Assembly: GCA_003526375.1 (NCBI GenBank)
Contig: DPDG01000024.1
Coordinates: forward strand, 1 to 64,000
Reading direction: 5' to 3'
DNA length: 64,000 bases
From: Lentisphaeria bacterium
GTDB taxonomy: Bacteria; Verrucomicrobiota; Lentisphaeria; Victivallales; UBA1829
The first letter of the stretch is position 1, and each line of letters begins with the position of its first letter. The translations under genes were made by a program, and so were the position numbers. Positions 18,616 to 26,186 of this stretch are shown here, one piece after another. Under the pieces are notes generated by a model. The model was given only the letters and a program-made list of their open reading frames with translations, made no database searches and was not told where the DNA came from.

Positions 18616-19062
18616 ATGCTTCGTTATCAGGAAAACAATGAACTCCATCGCGATTTCCACAGCACCGCCAACACCACGCTGAACTACATTGCGGAACATT
18701 ATGGTGTGGAGGCACTGAAGGAAATTCTCCGCAAAACCGGACATGACGTCTACAAATCCATTCGTGAGAAACTGGAAAGGGACGACACTTCCGAACTGAT
18801 TGAACATCTGAACTGGTTTTTCCACCGGGAAGGCGCACCGTATCAGCTGACCGTTTCGGAGAATGAAATCAGGTTCGAATGTTTCGAATGCCCGGCGCAG
18901 AAACATTTGAAAAAATTAGGTCTGCCCGTTTCCCCGTACAGCTGTCTCCAGACCAGCGAGGTCAATGCGGGAATGTGTGAAAATACTCCATGGGAAAGTT
19001 CCGTGGAACACATCGCCCCCGGCCATTGCGTTCAAATTTTCAAGAGAAAGGTTTGCAAATGA
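18616..19062 (+). CDS. Cys/His-rich protein of unknown function, paralogue 1
   Basis: A 148-residue cytosolic protein I do not recognise. It opens with ELHRDFHSTANTTLNYI, has a helical middle (ALKEILRKTGHDVYKSI) and a C-terminal half with spaced cysteines: FECFECPAQKHL, PYSCLQTSEVNAGMC and PGHCVQIF. The Cys/His spacing suggests metal binding or a thiol active site. The overall shape faintly recalls the L-2-amino-thiazoline-4-carboxylic acid hydrolase-like (ATC_hyd) families, but I would not assign that. AAAGGA precedes the ATG by 9 bp. It follows the catabolic enzymes by 11 bp and overlaps a related gene by 4 bp. Confidence 0.7.
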   Translation: MLRYQENNELHRDFHSTANTTLNYIAEHYGVEALKEILRKTGHDVYKSIREKLERDDTSELIEHLNWFFHREGAPYQLTVSENEIRFECFECPAQKHLKKLGLPVSPYSCLQTSEVNAGMCENTPWESSVEHIAPGHCVQIFKRKVCK

Positions 19063-19547
19063 TTCCAAGCGATCACTTCGTCCGTTTTTACAATGAGGTC
19101 TTCAAATTTCTGGATGCCGAAAATAGTCTAGAAAAGTATTATGAAGAGATCAGCCTCCATCAGGATTTTCATTGTCTGGCAGATTTTCGCGAAAAAGGCT
19201 TGCGCGGCGTTTACAACTACTACCTGAAAATCAGGAAAGAAGAAAACTGTGAACTTGAAATCACATTGAATAACCATGAATTGGTCCTGATGATGACAAA
19301 ATGTCCCAGTCTTTCGAAAGCCTTGAATAACGATGCGGGTGCGTGCCAGAAATATTGTCTACATTGTCCTGGTTGGACAATGGGAGTCTACCGCCGCGCC
19401 GGACTTTATCAGGTCTATGACATCATGGGGTTGGACAATCCGCAATGCTGTGAATGGATCTATGACAAACAGGAAGCGGCGCAGCTCAAATATCAGGAAT
19501 TGTTGAAAAAACGTCCGGCTTCCATGATAAAAAAGAATTTTAATTGA
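19059..19547 (+). CDS. Cys-rich protein of unknown function, paralogue 2
   Basis: A 162-residue protein related to its upstream neighbour: SLHQDFHCLADF matches ELHRDFHSTAN in position and pattern, and both have an N-terminal helical half and a C-terminal Cys-rich half (here MMTKCPSLSKAL, GACQKYCLHCPGW and NPQCCEW). The CQKYCLHC arrangement could bind a metal or an iron-sulfur cluster. I start it at ATG 19059 because this ATG overlaps the upstream stop (ATGA), which indicates coupled translation. It is the last gene of the long operon. Function unknown; the two may form a heteromer. Confidence 0.7.
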   Translation: MIPSDHFVRFYNEVFKFLDAENSLEKYYEEISLHQDFHCLADFREKGLRGVYNYYLKIRKEENCELEITLNNHELVLMMTKCPSLSKALNNDAGACQKYCLHCPGWTMGVYRRAGLYQVYDIMGLDNPQCCEWIYDKQEAAQLKYQELLKKRPASMIKKNFN

Positions 19548-19642
19548 AGCAGGAGTAAGTTGCCGGACAATTCTTCACGATTTTTTTTTAATGATACTCC
19601 GACATTTTTTTTGAAAAAAAAATCGGCAGAATATGCTATTGT

Positions 19643-19699
19643 AATACAAGTTTCAGGTTTCATATTTCCTCTCAGAAAATGAAACCTGAAACTTGTATT
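19643..19699. repeat. Perfect 21-bp inverted repeat with 15-nt loop
   Basis: Arms 19643-19663 and 19679-19699 are exact reverse complements (core AAGTTTCAGGTTTCAT). No T run follows on either strand, so it is not a standard intrinsic terminator, although it lies 95 bp after the end of the long operon. It could be a transcript-stabilising hairpin, a decayed element end or a protein-binding site. Confidence 0.85.
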
Positions 19700-19847
19700 T
19701 CTTGTAATGTTATTCTATATTATTAAAGATCCAGCAGAACTTGCACCTTTGATGTTATTCAATTGTCTTCATGAAAAACAAAGAGAGATTTTTCCAAAAA
19801 TAGAAAGTATAAGCAAGTAAAATCAGAAAAATGAGTTCAAGCTAATA

Positions 19848-20549
19848 GTGATCATCGCTATTCTGGCGGCGATGCTTCTGCCCGCTTTGAACAAGGCGAA
19901 ATCTAAGGCGCAGGGAACGCTGTGCCTTGGCAATATGCGGCAGCTTTATATCGCATGGAGCGGTTATGCCACGGATAATTCGGAACGCATTATTACTTAT
20001 TATACAGATCCCGGCACAACTGTGGGACAATATTCCGGCGCGTTTCCGTGGTATGAACAGTTCATGGTTCATGAGTGCATTCCGGGGATTGCAGGCGACA
20101 ATCCGGAAGCGCGTGCGAAAGCGGGGAGGAAACTTTTCATCTGCCCTTCTGATTCAAAACCGAATTATGCCTATCAGAACTTCAAGACTTACATCAGTTA
20201 CGGCTATAACCGCTACATGACCAGAAAGGGCGACGGGGGCATTTATGCTGCTCCTATGGATCGTTTGAGCGTCAAGAATCCGTATCCAGACAAAACGCAT
20301 GTATTTGCCGACAACTGGGGACGGGCGGCAACCAAGAACAACGGAATGGCTTTGATTGCACTGAACATGGTTCCGGAATACAGTTTCCATGTGAATGCCG
20401 TTCACGGCAGGGGGATGAACAGTGTGTTTCTGGACGGTCATGCGGCGCAGGTCACGATGAGTTACTGGAATCTCTCGACTTGTGCCAATGATCTCTGGAA
20501 CATCACGAATCCGGGCTATATGCAGCCGATTTATACAACCAATCTGTAA
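19848..20549 (+). CDS. H-X9-DG pseudopilin with eroded N-terminus (possible pseudogene)
   Basis: The body is a normal H-X9-DG pseudopilin: IIAILAAMLLPALNKAKSKA, NMRQLYIAWSGYATDN and the motif HGRGMNSVFLDGHA near the end. The front is not normal. The in-frame stop at 19818-19820 is followed only by NQKNEFKL-IVIIAILAAM, with no ATG, no ribosome-binding site and no FTLIE cleavage site. A conserved segment of about six residues between F and IVI seems deleted. The only usable start is a GTG at 19848, inside the hydrophobic helix. Either it is a recent pseudogene or it is expressed without processing. It precedes the DUF4838 gene by 15 bp. Confidence 0.7.
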   Translation: MIIAILAAMLLPALNKAKSKAQGTLCLGNMRQLYIAWSGYATDNSERIITYYTDPGTTVGQYSGAFPWYEQFMVHECIPGIAGDNPEARAKAGRKLFICPSDSKPNYAYQNFKTYISYGYNRYMTRKGDGGIYAAPMDRLSVKNPYPDKTHVFADNWGRAATKNNGMALIALNMVPEYSFHVNAVHGRGMNSVFLDGHAAQVTMSYWNLSTCANDLWNITNPGYMQPIYTTNL

Positions 20550-20564
20550 TATGGAAAGGTGATT

Positions 20565-23318
20565 ATGAAACTTCAAGCATTACTGGTTCTCTGCGGATTT
20601 CTGGGGATGCCGTTTGTCGGCGCCCAGACGATTTTACTGCCTGGCGCGCCCGAAAACACGGAACGGAAGGCGGCGGAGGAACTTGCGGAGCACTTCTCAA
20701 AGATGACAGGCGGCTCCATCGCAATCGGAAAAGAGGGAGAACCGTTCGACGGACCCGCGATTTATGTCGGCGATACGGCATTTGCAAGGAAACAGGGAAT
20801 TGATTTCAGCAGCTTCGGCAAAGAGGAGTGGCTGATCCGTTCCAGTGGAAAAGACCTGATTGTCGGCGGAGGAAAACCGAGAGGAACCGTTTACGGCGTT
20901 CTGGAACTGCTGGAGCGTGAATACGGCGTCCTGTGGCTGGATGAACGCATGACGCGGATTCCGAAACGGGATAAGATCACGTGGCGGGAGAATCTGAACC
21001 TGCGCGGAAAAACGGCATTTGAAGTGCGCGGTCTTTACGCCTACTTCCGGGACCCGCATGAGGCGCGCCGCCGCTTCATGACGCGAAACCGTCAGAACCT
21101 GTTCCATGACGAGGGCGATGTGGCATACATCCGGCCGTGGGGCGTCTACCGTCCGTTCGGTTCGCCCAGAGCCTGCCATACTTTTTATGATTACACGAAG
21201 GACTGGGGACCGGAAGACGAGGAGTGTTTCTCTCTGGATACGGACGGCAAACGCAAGCGTGCCGTGAATGGTTCCGGGCCCGGACAGGTGTGTCTGACCA
21301 ATCCCCGCACAAGGACGCTCTTTTCCGCGAAACTGAGGGAATTCATCAAGGCGGACCGGGCAAACTGTCCGAGTGGAAATTATCCGTGGATCTATGAGAT
21401 TTCCGCCAACGACAACGATGCCGAATGCGTCTGTTCATCCTGTATGGCGGCGGCGGAGAAATATGGCGCTTACAGCGGTGTCGTGCTTGAATTTACAAAC
21501 GCGATTGCGGACAGCATCGCGGAGGAGTATCCCGATATTGCCGTTGAGACGTTCGCCTATATGTTTTCGCAGAAGCCTCCGAAACATATCAAGGCGCGCC
21601 CGAATGTGCTGGTACGCATTGCGCAGCTCGGTTCCGAGTTCGCCCAGGGGAGCCGCGATACGCTGCGGGCGCTTTCCCATCCGAACAATCGGAACTCGAA
21701 AAAAGAGATTGAGGCATGGAGCAGGATTGCGCCCGTGGCAGTCTGGGATTACTGGATTCTGTATAAAAAAGATGGCGTCACCTCCTGCTTCAAAGCGATA
21801 ACGGAAAACCTGAAATTCTACCGGAGCATCGGTGTGAAATCGGTCTTTGTCGAGGTGGAAAATCCGCTGAAAAACATCTTTTATCCCATGCGTGTCTGGC
21901 TCGGGTTCCGCTGCCTGAACAACCCGGAACGGAATGCTGAGCAGGAGATCGGGCTTTTCATGGATTGTTACTATGGACCCGCCGCGCCGAAAATGAGAGC
22001 TCTGCTTGAGCTGATCGAGAAAGGCAATGCGAAGATTGCGGAACGTTTGAATGACGTGACGCTCCGCCGCCGGACTGATATGGACGATGCTTTTTTTGCA
22101 GAAGCGGATCGGCTTTTAGATGAGGCGGAACAGCTTGCCGTGACGGAGGAGCAGCGCAGGCATATTGCCAAAGAGCGAGCCGTTGTGGATATGGTTCGCC
22201 TTGAGCGCCGCGGAGAGCTTGCTCCGTTCGATCTGGACCCGGTGATGAAGCGTCTTGAAAAAAATCACCGGATTGCGGCGGAGGATTATCTTTCCGGGGG
22301 CGGGGCTGTGGAGGAGGAGATGAAGAAACTCCATATCTTTTTCACAGGGCTGAGAGCCGATATCCGGCGTCCGGAGCAGTTCAAGAACTGTGATATCGCT
22401 GTGGACCTTGCATGGCCGCAGTTCAGTCCGCATTACCGTTCCCGCGTCATGGATGTTCCTGATGCGGCGGGCGGCAGAGCGATTGTCGTCAGCGACGAAA
22501 AAGACAGGGGCGTTCTGGAATTCGGCTTCTACGATGTCACGAACAAAAAGCAGGTGCATACCGTCAGCATCCCGAAAGAGCGTCTGCCGCAGGATGAGAA
22601 GTTCCACTTCTATCCGATCGGGAAAATCACGCTTGCCCCGAAGTGTTATATCTGGGCACATTCCAGTTGGAATATCCAGCGTGACATGGACGAGTTTTAC
22701 GAGTGGAACGGTATTTCCAATGATTATGAGGCGTTCATTTCGATAAAAGCGGAGGGATCCGCATATGTCGCCGGTTCCGAAAAGGCAAACTCGGTCATGG
22801 TGGACCGTATTCTGCTGATCCGTTCTCAGGAGGGGGCGTCGGCTCCCTCCGGGGCGCCTCTGCCGGAGGAACTCGGAAATGACAGAATTATGCACGATAT
22901 TACAGGTTTCCGGCTCAAAGAGCTTCCGGCGTTCCAGGTGAAACTGGTGCGCGATGCGGATTCCGCCGGCGGCCTTGCCATGAAGCTTGACACGAAAGAG
23001 GGCGATGCGTTTCAGGCGGGATTCTATGACGTGAAAAATAAAAAAATGGGGTATGTCAGAACCGTTCCGAAAGAGCGGATTCCCGCAGATGAAAAGTATC
23101 ATCTGTATTTCCTCGGCACCGCCGAACTTTCGGAAGACTGTTATGTGTGGGCGCACCCGAGCAGCCGCATTCAATATAACCTGCGTGAATTCCGGCTCCC
23201 GTCCGGCGATAACACGTACCGGATTTATGTATCGCTGAAAGCGCAGGGACCCGCTTATGTGCCGGGCTCGGAAAAAGAAAATGCGGTTCTGCTGGACAGA
23301 ATCCTGCTGGTGAGGTGA
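20565..23318 (+). CDS. Exported DUF4838-family protein with duplicated C-terminal module
   Basis: A 917-residue protein with a signal peptide (MKLQALLVLCGFLGMPFVGA). Residues 20-150 form a GH67/GH20-like N-terminal domain (ENTERKAAEELAEHFSKMTG, VYGVLELLEREYGVLWL). A DUF4838 barrel follows (about 160-480; EISANDNDAECVCSSC, VFVEVENPLKNIFYPM), related to alpha-glucuronidase and hexosaminidase barrels. Residues about 608-753 and 777-917 are two copies of one beta module: both have FGFYDV or AGFYDV, a PKERxPxDEK stretch, YIWAH or YVWAH, and end with DRILLIR or DRILLVR. The module is probably carbohydrate-binding. I start at ATG 20565 (GGAAAGG upstream) instead of GTG 20559. Confidence 0.82.
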   Translation: MKLQALLVLCGFLGMPFVGAQTILLPGAPENTERKAAEELAEHFSKMTGGSIAIGKEGEPFDGPAIYVGDTAFARKQGIDFSSFGKEEWLIRSSGKDLIVGGGKPRGTVYGVLELLEREYGVLWLDERMTRIPKRDKITWRENLNLRGKTAFEVRGLYAYFRDPHEARRRFMTRNRQNLFHDEGDVAYIRPWGVYRPFGSPRACHTFYDYTKDWGPEDEECFSLDTDGKRKRAVNGSGPGQVCLTNPRTRTLFSAKLREFIKADRANCPSGNYPWIYEISANDNDAECVCSSCMAAAEKYGAYSGVVLEFTNAIADSIAEEYPDIAVETFAYMFSQKPPKHIKARPNVLVRIAQLGSEFAQGSRDTLRALSHPNNRNSKKEIEAWSRIAPVAVWDYWILYKKDGVTSCFKAITENLKFYRSIGVKSVFVEVENPLKNIFYPMRVWLGFRCLNNPERNAEQEIGLFMDCYYGPAAPKMRALLELIEKGNAKIAERLNDVTLRRRTDMDDAFFAEADRLLDEAEQLAVTEEQRRHIAKERAVVDMVRLERRGELAPFDLDPVMKRLEKNHRIAAEDYLSGGGAVEEEMKKLHIFFTGLRADIRRPEQFKNCDIAVDLAWPQFSPHYRSRVMDVPDAAGGRAIVVSDEKDRGVLEFGFYDVTNKKQVHTVSIPKERLPQDEKFHFYPIGKITLAPKCYIWAHSSWNIQRDMDEFYEWNGISNDYEAFISIKAEGSAYVAGSEKANSVMVDRILLIRSQEGASAPSGAPLPEELGNDRIMHDITGFRLKELPAFQVKLVRDADSAGGLAMKLDTKEGDAFQAGFYDVKNKKMGYVRTVPKERIPADEKYHLYFLGTAELSEDCYVWAHPSSRIQYNLREFRLPSGDNTYRIYVSLKAQGPAYVPGSEKENAVLLDRILLVR

Positions 23319-23324
23319 CAGCCC

Positions 23325-25262
23325 ATGCACATTCCGAAATTCGCTGTTTTTTATGACTTTCATACCATGCCCGCGTGTCCCGACGTGGGAGCGGGGTTTG
23401 ACTGCGACGCCGCTGCGGAACAGCTCAAACGCTGCGGAGCCGATTTTACCATCTTTGCCGCGCGCTGCAACCTCGGCATGGCGTATTATGATACGAAAAC
23501 AGGCATCCGGCATCCGGCGTTGAAGTATGATCTGTTCGGACGTTTTCTGGAAGCGTGCCATAAGCGGGGAATTGCCGTCAGCGCGTATATGAATGTCGGG
23601 CTCAGCCAGGAGGAAGGGCTGCGGCACCGCGACTGGCTTACGGTTTCGCCGGAGGGGGAGATTTACCGTCAGCCGTGCAATGTACATGAATATCGCACCA
23701 TGTGTTACAATTCCCCTTACGGCGACCATGTGCTTGCGATGATTGATGAACTGCTTGAATATCCGGTGGACGGTTTCTTTTTCGATTGCCTGACCCCGCA
23801 TCCCTGCATCGGCGCGGAGTGCATCCGTGAAATGCGGGAACGGAAGATGAATCCGTCCGAATTTGCGTGGTTCTCTCAGAAACGCATGGTGGACCGGATC
23901 GGCAGGAAAATCAAGGATTCCCGGCGCGACTTACTGCTCTACTACAATTGTGTGCGCCCGACGGATCAGTTGGAGTGGTCAACCTATCTGGAATACGAGT
24001 GCCTGCCGACAGGCGGCTGGGGATATGAGTCGCTCCAGCTCAATGCGAGGCATCTGCGGACTTTCGGCAAGCCGATGCTGAACATGACCGGGCGGTTCCA
24101 TGAAACCTGGGGTGATTTCGGCGGCATCCGTACGCGTGCAAGTCTGCTGTATGACTGCATTACGGGGCTCGCGAATACTCTGCCGCCTAATATCGGCGAT
24201 CATTTCCATCCGCGTGGCGATCTCAATCATGCGGTCTATGACCTGATTGCGGATGTTTATGGCGAGGTTCGCAGGCTGATGCCTTGGGCGGACGGCGCAA
24301 AGGCGGTTGCTGAGGTCGCCATGATCCAGCCTCCCGACACTCCCGACAACTCGCTTGAGGCGGTGCCTTCCATTTATTCCGCACAGGGCTGGGGACGCAT
24401 TCTCTGCGAGCTGAAGTGTCAGTTTGACGTACTTCTGCCGCATCAGGATTTCACGAAATACAAAGTCATTGTTCTTGCGGACCGTGTCCGTTTCGACGAG
24501 ACGCTGAAGGAGCGGATACGGTCCTATCTTGCGCAGGGCGGAAAAATCATTTCAAGCGGCTGGTCCGGGCTGGATGGCAGTGGAACGCATTTCGTACTGC
24601 CTGATGAATGGGGCGCGGAATATCTGGGGGAATCCCCTCACGACCCGGCATATTTCCGGCTTGCGGAAAAAACAGAAGGGATACCCGATATGCCTGTTAC
24701 GCTGTATGAGAAAGGGATTTCCATGCGTGCCGCGGGTGCGGAAATACTGGCGGAGATCGTCGCGCCATACTACAATCGGCAATTTGACGGCGAGCACTAT
24801 TATTCCTATCTGCCGCCGGATAGAAAGGATGGATGCGCCGCATTGACCCTCGCGGGACAGGTTGCCCACTTCAGCCATCCGGTCGGATTCGGTTACTACA
24901 AACACGCGCAGGTGCCTGTCAGGGAGCTGGTCGGGAATGTCCTGAAACGTTTTCTGCCGGAACCGCTTCTCGAAGTCAGGGGACTGCCTTCTTTCGGGCG
25001 CACTGCCGTGACCCGTCAGGGCAATCGCCATATGATCTGGCTGACGGCGTTCGTTCCTGAACGCCGCGGTGAAAAGATCGACATGATCGAGGAGGGGTGT
25101 GAGGTTTCCGGCCTTGAAATCGTTCTGCGGTTGAACGGGCAAAAGGTCAGCAGAGTCTATACCGCACCCGACTGCACGGAACTTTCCTTTACGGAGGTGG
25201 ACGGCGGATACAAAATACTGCTTCCCTCGATGAAAGGCTATGCCGTGGTCGTGGCAGAATAA
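23325..25262 (+). CDS. GHL6-like TIM-barrel protein with GH42-type trimerisation-like domain
   Basis: A 645-residue protein without a signal peptide. Residues 5-330 look like a glycosidase barrel: FYDFHTMPACPDVG, GADFTIFAARCNLGM, GIAVSAYMNVGL, DGFFFDCLTPHPC and LLLYYNCVRPTDQLEW, resembling the hypothetical glycosyl hydrolase 6 group near GH29/GH42. Residues 350-520 match a flavodoxin-like trimerisation domain (YKVIVLADRVRF, IRSYLAQGGKIISSG). The C-terminus is a beta sandwich ending GYAVVVAE. D and E in the FFFDCL and YLEYECL strands are candidate catalytic residues. It follows the DUF4838 gene by 6 bp, so an exported and a cytosolic hydrolase appear to be paired. Confidence 0.72.
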   Translation: MHIPKFAVFYDFHTMPACPDVGAGFDCDAAAEQLKRCGADFTIFAARCNLGMAYYDTKTGIRHPALKYDLFGRFLEACHKRGIAVSAYMNVGLSQEEGLRHRDWLTVSPEGEIYRQPCNVHEYRTMCYNSPYGDHVLAMIDELLEYPVDGFFFDCLTPHPCIGAECIREMRERKMNPSEFAWFSQKRMVDRIGRKIKDSRRDLLLYYNCVRPTDQLEWSTYLEYECLPTGGWGYESLQLNARHLRTFGKPMLNMTGRFHETWGDFGGIRTRASLLYDCITGLANTLPPNIGDHFHPRGDLNHAVYDLIADVYGEVRRLMPWADGAKAVAEVAMIQPPDTPDNSLEAVPSIYSAQGWGRILCELKCQFDVLLPHQDFTKYKVIVLADRVRFDETLKERIRSYLAQGGKIISSGWSGLDGSGTHFVLPDEWGAEYLGESPHDPAYFRLAEKTEGIPDMPVTLYEKGISMRAAGAEILAEIVAPYYNRQFDGEHYYSYLPPDRKDGCAALTLAGQVAHFSHPVGFGYYKHAQVPVRELVGNVLKRFLPEPLLEVRGLPSFGRTAVTRQGNRHMIWLTAFVPERRGEKIDMIEEGCEVSGLEIVLRLNGQKVSRVYTAPDCTELSFTEVDGGYKILLPSMKGYAVVVAE

Positions 25263-25267
25263 AAAGA

Positions 25268-25300
25268 GGAATGCGGCAGAGAGCTCTTTTTGCCGTATCC
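25268..25300. terminator. Possible bidirectional terminator between convergent genes
   Basis: AGGAATGCGGCA and TGCCGTATCCT can pair imperfectly (one bulge, one wobble) around a loop containing GAGAGCTCTTTT. It sits exactly between the GHL6-like gene and the end of lipA. Confidence 0.4.
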
Positions 25301-26179
25301 TCAGCTCTTTGCGAGCTCCTCCGCATAGTAGGAACTGCGGACAAGGGGACCGGAATTGACGTGTTCAAAACCGATCTCTTTTGCGTAGACGCCCCATGAA
25401 TCGAAGACTGCCGGTTCCACATAACGCTCCAGCTTCCAGTGTTCCTTCGAGGGCGGCAGATACTGCCCGATCGTCAGAAACGTGGCGCCTGTTGCGCGGA
25501 TGTCGCGGATTGTCTGAAGCACCTCGTCATCCGTTTCCCCCATGCCGACCATGATTCCGGATTTGACGGGGATGCGTCCGCCGGTGATGGAGTATGCGTT
25601 TTCCAGAACCGCCAGAGAACGGCGGTATTGGGCTTTGGAACGGATCAGGGGCGTCAGGCGCTCCACCGTTTCCACATTGTGGTTGTAAACATCGGGACCC
25701 GCGTCAAGGACGGTGCGCATGTCTTTCTCCACGAAATTGAAATCGGGAACCAGCACCTCAACCTTTACGCCCGGAATCCTGTTTTTCAGCGCCTGAATCG
25801 TCTTTGCAAAGTGCCCGGCGCCGCCGTCCGGCAGGTCATCGCGCGTGACGCTGGTCACAACGACGAACGCAAGCTTCATTTTTGCGGCGGCTTCGGCAAG
25901 ATGCTCCGGCTCCATCGGGTCCGGGGGGAGAGGCTGCTCGACGTGCCCGACCGCACAGAATTTACAGTTGCGCGTACAGCGTTCCCCGAGAATCATGAAT
26001 GCGGCGGTTCCGCGATGCCAGCATTCGCAGAGGTTCGGGCACTGTGCGCCGCGGCAGACCGTATTCAGGCTGTTCGTTTTCAGGAGCGCATCCACATGAT
26101 CGCGCTGTTCGCCGCAGGGAACCTTGACCCGGATCCACGGAGGCAGTTTCGGGCGGAAATCGATTCTGTCGGAGCTCAT
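25301..26179 (-). CDS. lipA: Lipoyl synthase
   Basis: A 292-residue radical-SAM enzyme that inserts two sulfurs into protein-bound octanoyl groups to make lipoyl cofactor. The auxiliary cluster ligands are C42, C47 and C53 (Cys-x4-Cys-x5-Cys) and the radical-SAM cluster is C68, C72 and C75 in RCTRNCKFCAV. The barrel segments FVVVTSVTRDDLPDGGAGHF and SGIMVGMGETDDEV are typical, as is the C-terminal GPLVRSSYYAEE with its RSSY motif. It lies 7 bp downstream of the beta-ketoacyl synthase gene, so fatty-acid elongation (source of octanoyl-ACP) and lipoylation may be co-expressed. No lipB is in view. Confidence 0.97.
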   Translation of the reverse strand: MSSDRIDFRPKLPPWIRVKVPCGEQRDHVDALLKTNSLNTVCRGAQCPNLCECWHRGTAAFMILGERCTRNCKFCAVGHVEQPLPPDPMEPEHLAEAAAKMKLAFVVVTSVTRDDLPDGGAGHFAKTIQALKNRIPGVKVEVLVPDFNFVEKDMRTVLDAGPDVYNHNVETVERLTPLIRSKAQYRRSLAVLENAYSITGGRIPVKSGIMVGMGETDDEVLQTIRDIRATGATFLTIGQYLPPSKEHWKLERYVEPAVFDSWGVYAKEIGFEHVNSGPLVRSSYYAEELAKS

Positions 26180-26186
26180 TTCACAC

